5,918 bases of DNA from Kiritimatiellia bacterium (GTDB lineage Bacteria; Verrucomicrobiota; Kiritimatiellia; RFP12; UBA1067): NCBI GenBank assembly GCA_900771305.1, contig CAAGNL010000149.1, positions 1-5,918 of the forward strand, read 5' to 3'. The notes under the pieces were generated by a model. It did not search any database. It was not told where the DNA came from and worked only from the letters and a program-made list of their open reading frames with translations. Of the stretch, positions 1 to 4,425 are shown one piece after another. Position numbers and translations under genes: made by a program. Position 1 is the first letter of the stretch. Every line of letters starts with the position of its first letter.

Positions 1-40
1 TCGACAGGAATCGACGGGAATCGAGTTGCAACGAGTGGCG
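1..40. repeat. Left 10-bp tandem repeat array flanking the toxin-antitoxin cassette
   Basis: Blocks of ten bases recur in phase: TCGACAGGAA, TCGACGGGAA, then the degenerate TCGAGTTGCA and ACGAGTGGCG. The first 25 bases match, with one mismatch, the reverse complement of part of the array at 721-780, so the two arrays are inverted relative to each other. The array may continue to the left of the window. Its function is unknown. Confidence 0.75.
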
Positions 41-78
41 CTTCGCACGCGATTTGCACGCCTATGGGAAGTTGCCGC

Positions 79-107
79 TTTACGAGTGGTACGCGATGTG
101 GTACACT
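79..107 (+). promoter_or_regulatory. Probable promoter of the toxin-antitoxin operon (extended -10)
   Basis: A candidate -35 TTTACG (79-84) is separated by 17 bases from a -10 TACACT (102-107). The -10 is preceded by TGG (99-101), giving an extended -10 element. Each hexamer matches the sigma-70 consensus at four of six positions. The 25 bases between the -10 and the antitoxin ATG leave room for a short leader carrying the Shine-Dalgarno GGAGGAG at 123-129. The core TGTGGTACACT is nearly the same as the one upstream of proB. Confidence 0.5.
86..104 (+). promoter_or_regulatory. Candidate antitoxin operator: GTGGTAC direct repeats
   Basis: GTGGTAC occurs at 86-92 and again at 98-104, 12 bases apart, the second copy overlapping the -10 element. 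Phd/YefM antitoxins repress their own promoters, and the E. coli YefM operator is built around TGTACA cores. The GGTACA here (101-106) differs from that by one base. Binding by this antitoxin is inference from position and similarity only. Confidence 0.3.
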
Positions 108-132
108 GTCGGCGCTTGAAATGGAGGAGAAG

Positions 133-375
133 ATGCCGACGGTTACAGTAACGGAAGCTCGCAGGAAACTTTTTGGTCTCGTCGATGAAGTTGCCGACGG
201 GCATTTTGGTTATTGCATTGTCGGGAAACGGAATCAAGCCGTTCTGATTTCGATGGAGGATTGGAATGCGCTTCAGGAATCGCTCTATTTGAACTCTTTC
301 CCCGGGCTGGCGGATTCCATCGTGGAAGGCATGAACACGCCCGTCTCCGAATGTTCCACGGAGCTGGCGTGGTGA
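133..375 (+). CDS. Phd/YefM-family antitoxin
   Basis: An 80-residue protein that should neutralise the toxin encoded next to it and repress the operon. The N-terminal part (MPTVTVTEARRKLFGLVDEV) is the Phd/YefM DNA-binding fold, followed by the typical segment VLISMEDWNALQESLYL and an acidic C-terminal tail of the kind that wraps the toxin. The ATG at 133 was chosen because a strong GGAGGAG lies at 123-129 and family members begin exactly at this motif. The frame is open to the window start, and in-frame ATGs at 64 and 121 exist but would add a non-family extension. The stop overlaps the toxin start by four bases (GTGA), implying translational coupling. Base composition is visibly less GC-rich than proB and later genes, suggesting acquisition. 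Family assignment is strong; the yefM name is not certain. Confidence 0.9.
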   Translation: MPTVTVTEARRKLFGLVDEVADGHFGYCIVGKRNQAVLISMEDWNALQESLYLNSFPGLADSIVEGMNTPVSECSTELAW

Positions 376-635
376 GCTGGGCTCTCGTTTACACTAAACA
401 GGCCCAGAAGGATGCAAAGAAGCTGTCTGCATCGGGATTGCGCGCAAATGCGGAACGGCTTCTGTCCGTCCTCACCGTCAATCCCCTTCAGAATCCTCCA
501 CCCTATGAGGTTCTGGTGGGGAACTTGAAAGGGGCGTTGTCCCGTCGGATCAACATCCAGCACCGCCTTGTCTATCAGATTCTGCAGGATGAGCATATTG
601 TCAAGATCCTGCGTATGTGGACGCATTACGAATGA
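372..635 (+). CDS. YoeB/Txe-family mRNA endonuclease toxin
   Basis: An 87-residue RelE-superfamily toxin. E. coli YoeB cuts mRNA in the ribosomal A site. The match to YoeB is close in layout: Glu46 and Arg65 fall at the same numbers as the YoeB catalytic Glu46 and Arg65, the block LSRRINIQHRLVYQI matches the YoeB SRRI-TEEHRLVY block, and the C-terminal His85-Tyr86 corresponds to YoeB His83-Tyr84. The toxin therefore looks intact and catalytically competent. It starts at GTG 372, overlapping the antitoxin stop, and relies on translational coupling; no separate ribosome binding site is evident. An upstream ATG in this frame at 213 lies inside the antitoxin gene and gives non-family sequence. 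Activity and the antitoxin pairing are inferred from family knowledge. Confidence 0.9.
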   Translation: MSWALVYTKQAQKDAKKLSASGLRANAERLLSVLTVNPLQNPPPYEVLVGNLKGALSRRINIQHRLVYQILQDEHIVKILRMWTHYE

Positions 636-720
636 GTCCACATTAAGCCGAGTTGATGTCTGTGCTCGAGACGGCATTCGCCCTAAAACGGCTGCCGGAA
701 TGTACTTCGCGCCACACCGG

Positions 721-780
721 CACGCTCGACTCCCGTCGATTCCTGTCGATTCCCGTCGACTCGGCGCCACTCGGACTCGG
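721..780. repeat. Right 10-bp tandem repeat array, inverted relative to the left array
   Basis: Six in-phase ten-base blocks, with the core units GTCGATTCCT and GTCGATTCCC at about 735-754 and degenerate units on both sides (ending in GCCACTCGG and ACTCGG words). Read on the minus strand, the core is the same TCGACRGGAA unit found at 1-25. The array lies about 85 bases after the toxin stop, so the two arrays bracket the toxin-antitoxin genes. Confidence 0.8.
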
Positions 781-795
781 CATGGGCAACTCTTT

Positions 796-816
796 GCCGG
801 TCACGGAGTGACCGGC
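796..816. repeat. Perfect palindrome with 9-bp arms (REP-like hairpin)
   Basis: GCCGGTCAC (796-804) is followed by GGA and the exact reverse complement GTGACCGGC (808-816). It would form a strong stem with a three-base loop in RNA or single-stranded DNA. C-runs rather than T-runs follow, so it is not a standard intrinsic terminator. It could stabilise or end the toxin transcript, bind a protein, or be a REP-type dispersed element; the sequence alone does not decide. Confidence 0.7.
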
Positions 817-820
817 CCCC

Positions 821-865
821 GGGAGGGGAGTCGCGTCTACGGGGGGCGCGTGAGCGAGGGGGCGC
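821..865 (+). repeat. G-run cluster with duplicated GGGGGCGC
   Basis: Runs of three, four, six and five Gs begin at 821, 825, 841 and 858. The octamer GGGGGCGC is present at 842-849 and 858-865, sixteen bases apart. The loops between runs are uneven (1, 12 and 11 bases), so G-quadruplex formation is possible but weak. Its role is unknown; it lies between the palindrome and the proB promoter. Confidence 0.4.
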
Positions 866-911
866 TGTGTGTTCTGAAGTGTGTCTGGCGCGAGTCTCCG
901 CCGAAAGATTG

Positions 912-920
912 TGGTATACT
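912..920 (+). promoter_or_regulatory. Extended -10 promoter of the proB operon, implying a leaderless mRNA
   Basis: TGG (912-914) followed by TATACT (915-920) is a very good extended -10 element; the hexamer differs from TATAAT at one position. No good -35 is seen at the usual spacing (892-897 reads GAGTCT), as is usual for extended -10 promoters. Transcription would begin near 926-928, directly at the proB ATG at 929, so there is no space for a ribosome binding site. Confidence 0.6.
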
Positions 921-928
921 ATCCGCTG

Positions 929-1741
929 ATGAAAGAAATTGCCAATTTGCTGAAGGAACGCGCGGTGCTGCAGGATGCCCGTCGCGTGGTGGTGAAGGTG
1001 GGTACCCATTCGATCGCCAAGAAGAGCGGTCGACCCGACTACACGGCCCTCAAGCGTGTGGTGGATGGCGTGTGCTCGCTGCGCAAGGCCGGGCTCGAGG
1101 TGCTCTTCGTGAGCTCGGGCGCGGTCGCCGCCGGCGTCGAATCGCTGGGACTCAAGTCGCGTCCCACCGAGGTCTCCGACATCCAGATGTGCGCCGCCGT
1201 CGGACAGGCACGCTTCATCTCCGAGTACGAGAAGCTCTTCGCCGCGCGCGAGGTGAAGATCGGCCAGGTGCTGCTCACGCACTCCGACTTCGCGGACCGT
1301 CGCCGCGTCGCGAATCTCCGTCGTTCCCTCGACCATCTCGTGCGCGCGGGCATCGTGCCCGTGATCAACGAGAACGACATCGTCGCGGACGAGGAGGTCA
1401 AGGGCCTCACGTTCGGCGACAACGACTGGCTTTCGTCCCTCATCGTCAAGCTCGTCCACGCGGACGCCCTTGTGCTGCTCACCACGGTGGACGGCCTTCT
1501 CGACGCCGAGGGCAAGCGCGTGCCCGCGATCGGCAAGGTGCGCGACGCGCTCAAGCTCGTCAAGCCGGCCGAGAAGTGCACGCTTTCGAAGGGCGGCATG
1601 GACTCCAAGCTGAAGGCCGTGCAGAACGCCGCCAAGAGCGGCGCGAACGTGGTCATCGCGGACGCCTCGCAGCCTCATGTGCTCGACCGCATCTTCGCGG
1701 GCCGCGATGTGGGTACGTTCGTGCCCGGCAGCGCGCTTTGA
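929..1741 (+). CDS. proB: Glutamate 5-kinase, short form without PUA domain
   Basis: A 270-residue cytoplasmic kinase that phosphorylates L-glutamate with ATP to gamma-glutamyl phosphate, the first step of proline synthesis. The amino-acid-kinase fold is complete: phosphate-binding VVVKVGT (20-26), VSSGAVAAG (61-69), AAVGQARF (89-96), VPVINENDIV (143-152) for glutamate binding, FGDND (162-166), LTTVDGL (184-190) and the KGGM loop (221-224). The protein ends about where the kinase domain ends; the C-terminal PUA domain of the 367-residue E. coli enzyme is absent, as in many bacteria. The ATG at 929 fits the family N-terminus but has no Shine-Dalgarno; an in-frame GTG at 881 would put the promoter inside the gene and is less likely. 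It is followed after 12 bases by a metallophosphoesterase gene and then proA. Feedback inhibition by proline is typical of the family but not readable here. Confidence 0.93.
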   Translation: MKEIANLLKERAVLQDARRVVVKVGTHSIAKKSGRPDYTALKRVVDGVCSLRKAGLEVLFVSSGAVAAGVESLGLKSRPTEVSDIQMCAAVGQARFISEYEKLFAAREVKIGQVLLTHSDFADRRRVANLRRSLDHLVRAGIVPVINENDIVADEEVKGLTFGDNDWLSSLIVKLVHADALVLLTTVDGLLDAEGKRVPAIGKVRDALKLVKPAEKCTLSKGGMDSKLKAVQNAAKSGANVVIADASQPHVLDRIFAGRDVGTFVPGSAL

Positions 1742-1753
1742 CGGAGGCGCGCC

Positions 1754-3127
1754 GTGCGCTACGCGATCATCTCCGACGTCCACGCGAACGAGTCCGCCCT
1801 GCGGGCCGTGTTGGCGGATGCCGCCGACATGCGTGCGGAGAAGATCGTCTGCCTCGGCGATGTGCTCGGGTATGGTCCAGATCCCGTCTCGGCCCTCGAG
1901 CTCGTCTATCGCAAGGCCCATGTGTGCCTCGCGGGAAATCATGACGACGCGGTGTCGGGACGCTACCCCGTGGAGGATTTCACGTCCTTCGCGGCGGCCG
2001 CGGTCGAGCGGCACCGCGCGGCGCTCGCGCCGTCCGCGCTCGACTGGCTGAGTCACCTTCCGCACGAGTGTTCTTTCCCTGGTCCGGATGGTTCCGCCAC
2101 CGGCGCCTTCGCCTGCGTTCACGGTGACTTCTCCGCGCCGCAGGGTTTCAACTACGTGCTTGAGCCGCAGGACGCGATGCCTTCCTGGGAGGCACGGTCC
2201 GAGCAGCTGCTCTTCGTCGGCCACACGCACAAGCCCGGCATCTTCGTGCTGGGGGCGAGCGGCGAACCGCACCTCCTCGACCCCGAGGACTTCGTGCTTG
2301 AGGACGGCAAGCGATATCTCGTGAACGTGGGCAGCGTGGGCTATCCCCGCAGCGGCACGTGCCGTAGTTCATATTGTGTCTACGACGATGCGGAGCGTGC
2401 AGTCTACTTCCGCACGGTGCCGTTCGATCTCGAGGGCTATCAGGCGAAGATGAACGGACAGGGCCTCGACGAAGCGCCGTGGATCAAGGTACGGGCCGAG
2501 GAGCGGCAGCGTCCCGAGGTGCGTGGAGCCGAGGAATTTGGAAAAAAGAAGCCGCCGTCGAAGCAGCGGAAGGTCGTGGCGGTGAAAGAGATGGCGAAGA
2601 CGACCATGGGCAGGGACGCCCATGTGCGGAGCAGGCCCCACACGCCTTTCGGGGCGGGATTCGTCGTGGGAGCGCTGCTGCTGGCCTTGGCGGGCGTGTG
2701 GTGCACGGTGAAGTTGGTGCAGGCGCTGCCGGAGAGGCAGGACCTCTCGGACGTGAAGATCGAGCAGGTCGAGGAGGAGGCGCCGCCGGTGGCGAGCGAT
2801 GCGGCGCCGACGGAACTGGGTCCGGTGGTCGAACAGCGGCGCTGCACGGTGCCGGCCGGCGGACGCAGGTTGAGCTTCCAGGTGAAGTTGAAGCGCGGCT
2901 CCACGCCGGCGTGGGTGCATCTGCGATTTGAAAATGGAAACGGTGAGCCTGCGGGCGACGGCCTCTGGTACCAGAATGTGAAGCAGTCGAAGAAGTCCCC
3001 GAAGGCGGGGCTCGTCGCGCCCGAGGGCGCCACTGCGGCGTTCATCGAGGTCGTGAAGGCGCACGAGGGCGACGCCTGCGAAGTGACGGAATTGACATTG
3101 GAGCCTTTGAAGGAGAAGAAGAAATGA
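1754..3127 (+). CDS. Metallophosphoesterase with C-terminal transmembrane anchor and extracytoplasmic domain
   Basis: A 457-residue protein of at least three parts. Residues 1 to about 225 are a calcineurin-like phosphoesterase (YfcE/MJ0936-like) with all metal motifs visible: DVH (8-10), GDVLGYGPDP (35-44), GNHDD (61-65), VHGD (122-125), GHTH (156-159), followed by NVGSVGYPR (191-199). Then comes a basic linker (about 245-297). One hydrophobic segment (about 299-320) is followed by an acidic, Pro/Ala-rich stretch (about 328-360) and a terminal domain of about 95 residues with alternating strands, unrecognised but resembling a beta-sandwich. Basic residues before and acidic ones after the helix predict the phosphoesterase in the cytoplasm and the tail outside. 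GTG 1754 has GGAGG at 1743-1747. The stop overlaps the proA start (ATGA), and proB ends 12 bases upstream, so it is co-translated within the proline operon. Substrate unknown. Internal ATGs at 2591 and 2606 could yield the membrane part alone. Confidence 0.85.
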   Translation: MRYAIISDVHANESALRAVLADAADMRAEKIVCLGDVLGYGPDPVSALELVYRKAHVCLAGNHDDAVSGRYPVEDFTSFAAAAVERHRAALAPSALDWLSHLPHECSFPGPDGSATGAFACVHGDFSAPQGFNYVLEPQDAMPSWEARSEQLLFVGHTHKPGIFVLGASGEPHLLDPEDFVLEDGKRYLVNVGSVGYPRSGTCRSSYCVYDDAERAVYFRTVPFDLEGYQAKMNGQGLDEAPWIKVRAEERQRPEVRGAEEFGKKKPPSKQRKVVAVKEMAKTTMGRDAHVRSRPHTPFGAGFVVGALLLALAGVWCTVKLVQALPERQDLSDVKIEQVEEEAPPVASDAAPTELGPVVEQRRCTVPAGGRRLSFQVKLKRGSTPAWVHLRFENGNGEPAGDGLWYQNVKQSKKSPKAGLVAPEGATAAFIEVVKAHEGDACEVTELTLEPLKEKKK

Positions 3128-4356
3128 CGGTGGCGGAAGAGATACAGTCCCTGGGGAAGAAGGCGCGGGCCGCGGCGCGGGCGCTGCGCACGCTTGAGAC
3201 GCGTGAGAAGAACGCCGTGTTACTGGCGATTGCCGAGGCGCTTGAGGCGGCGAAGCCCGAGATCGACGCGGCGAATGCGGAGGACGTGGCGGCGGCGAAG
3301 GCGAACGGCCTTGCGCCGTCGATGGTGGACCGTCTCACGCTCACACCCGCGCGCTTCAAGGCGATGGTGGACGGTGTGCGGTACGTGGCGGAGCTGCCCG
3401 ATCCCGTGGGCGAGACGCTGATGGAGCGTGACCGCCCGAGCGGCATCCACATCACGAAGATCCGCGAACCGCTCGGCGTGGTGGCCGTGGTGTTCGAGTC
3501 GCGTCCGAACGTCTTCGTCGACACGGCGGCGCTCTGCCTCAAGACGTCGAACGCGATCATCCTGCGCGGCGGAAAGGAGGCGCTGCGCTCGAACAAGGCG
3601 CTCGCGGAGGCCGTGCAGAAGGGCATGGCCCGCTGGTGCGGCTCGGAGCGTCCGCTCGCGCTTCTGGACGCGGTGCAGCTGGTGAAGACGACGGACCACG
3701 AGGGCGTACGCGAGCTTGTGCGGATGCCCGAGTATGTGGACGTGGCGATTCCCCGCGGTGGCGAGCGTCTCATCCGCGCGATGTGCGAAGCGGCGCTGGT
3801 GCCCGTGCTGAAGCACTACAAGGGCGTGTGCCACGTCTATGTGGACGAGGGGGCGGACCTCGAGATGGCGCTCAAGATCCTCGACAACGCGAAGACGCAG
3901 CGTCCCGGCACGTGCAATGCCGCGGAGTGCCTGCTCGTCAACGCGAAGGAGGCCGCGAAGTTCATGCCAATGGTCGCGGCGTGGTCCAGGGAGAAGGGCG
4001 TGACGCTGCACGAGACGGACGTCGACTGGGGAATGGAGTTCCTCTCGCTCGACATCAACGTGGGCATCGTAATGGACGTCGAAGAGGCGATCGAGCACAT
4101 CAACAACTACGGCTCGCACCACTCGGACGCGATCGTCACGAAGAACGCGGACCATGCGGCGCGCTTCCTGCGCCTCGTCGACTCGGCGGCCGTCTACCAC
4201 AACGCGTCCACCCGCTTCACCGACGGTGGCGAATTCGGCATGGGTGCCGAGATCGGCATCTCCACCGACAAGCTCCACGCGCGCGGGCCGATGGGCCTCG
4301 AGGAGCTGACCACCTACAAGTATGTGGTGACGGGCAATGGCACGGTGCGTGGCTAG
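3124..4356 (+). CDS. proA: Gamma-glutamyl phosphate reductase (glutamate-5-semialdehyde dehydrogenase)
   Basis: A 410-residue NADPH-dependent enzyme, close to the 417 residues of E. coli ProA, reducing gamma-glutamyl phosphate to glutamate-5-semialdehyde, which cyclises toward proline. It has the aldehyde-dehydrogenase fold. Visible motifs are EPLGVVAVVFESRPNV (115-130), LRGGKEALRSN (147-157), the catalytic-cysteine region QRPGTCNAAECLLVN with Cys264, the HSDAIVT block (333-339), and the highly conserved ASTRFTDGGEFGMGAEIGIS (361-380) and KLHARGPMGLEELTTYKY (383-400). The ATG at 3124 overlaps the preceding stop and has AAGGAG at 3110-3115, an eight-base spacing. ProB makes an unstable product that is handed to ProA, so operon coupling is expected; here another gene lies between them. 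No proC is in the window. Confidence 0.97.
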   Translation: MTVAEEIQSLGKKARAAARALRTLETREKNAVLLAIAEALEAAKPEIDAANAEDVAAAKANGLAPSMVDRLTLTPARFKAMVDGVRYVAELPDPVGETLMERDRPSGIHITKIREPLGVVAVVFESRPNVFVDTAALCLKTSNAIILRGGKEALRSNKALAEAVQKGMARWCGSERPLALLDAVQLVKTTDHEGVRELVRMPEYVDVAIPRGGERLIRAMCEAALVPVLKHYKGVCHVYVDEGADLEMALKILDNAKTQRPGTCNAAECLLVNAKEAAKFMPMVAAWSREKGVTLHETDVDWGMEFLSLDINVGIVMDVEEAIEHINNYGSHHSDAIVTKNADHAARFLRLVDSAAVYHNASTRFTDGGEFGMGAEIGISTDKLHARGPMGLEELTTYKYVVTGNGTVRG

Positions 4357-4368
4357 AAGGGCTAGATG

Positions 4369-4400
4369 ATCGAGAACCTCTAGAAAATCGAGAACCTCTA
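4369..4400. repeat. Direct repeat ATCGAGAACCTCTA, two copies, 18-bp period
   Basis: The 14-mer ATCGAGAACCTCTA occurs at 4369-4382 and 4387-4400 with only GAAA between them. The preceding bases also repeat a short word (CTAGAAGGG then CTAGATGAT, from 4353). Together they occupy most of the proA-metY gap. On the minus strand they read AGAGGTTCTCGAT, loosely similar to the GGTTCYAG words of the array after metY. It could be an operator for metY or a degenerating tandem repeat; I see no terminator or convincing promoter in this gap. Confidence 0.75.
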
Positions 4401-4412
4401 AGGCAATTTTAA

Positions 4413-4418
4413 AAGGAG
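4413..4418 (+). promoter_or_regulatory. Shine-Dalgarno of metY
   Basis: AAGGAG stands seven bases before the ATG at 4426 and fixes that start. It follows an AT-rich stretch (CAATTTTAAA) unusual for this region, which probably keeps the start site free of structure. Confidence 0.8.
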
Positions 4419-4425
4419 CGAAACA

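Larger units (their letters stand above)
636..928. other. Intergenic region between toxin and proB
   Basis: About 290 bases with no convincing gene on either strand. From left to right it holds a unique stretch (636-720), the right decamer array (721-780), a perfect palindrome (796-816), a G-rich stretch with two GGGGGCGC copies (842-865), and an extended -10 promoter (912-920) just before proB. No T-tract terminator is visible after the toxin gene. Confidence 0.7.

Noticed and set aside
64..132. N-terminal extension of the antitoxin from the ATG at 64
   Set aside because: It contains the promoter and Shine-Dalgarno signals, is Cys/Ser/Thr-rich unlike the family, and the ATG at 133 has the proper ribosome binding site and family N-terminus.
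1..780. Decamer arrays considered as CRISPR repeats
   Set aside because: Units are 10 bases, directly adjacent with no spacers, and no cas genes are present.
568..1944. 458-codon plus-strand open frame overlapping the toxin end and proB in another frame
   Set aside because: It is Arg- and Gly-rich out-of-frame translation of proB, and its N-terminal part reads through repeats; the proB frame has all the conserved motifs.
683..2272. 529-codon minus-strand open frame across proB and the phosphoesterase
   Set aside because: It is a mirror of well-supported plus-strand genes, with low-complexity Arg/His/Glu composition and no recognisable domain.
4353..4383. CTAG-containing short inverted repeats after proA as a terminator
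   Set aside because: The arms are only four to five bases with long loops and no T-run follows directly; they are better explained by the tandem repeat words.
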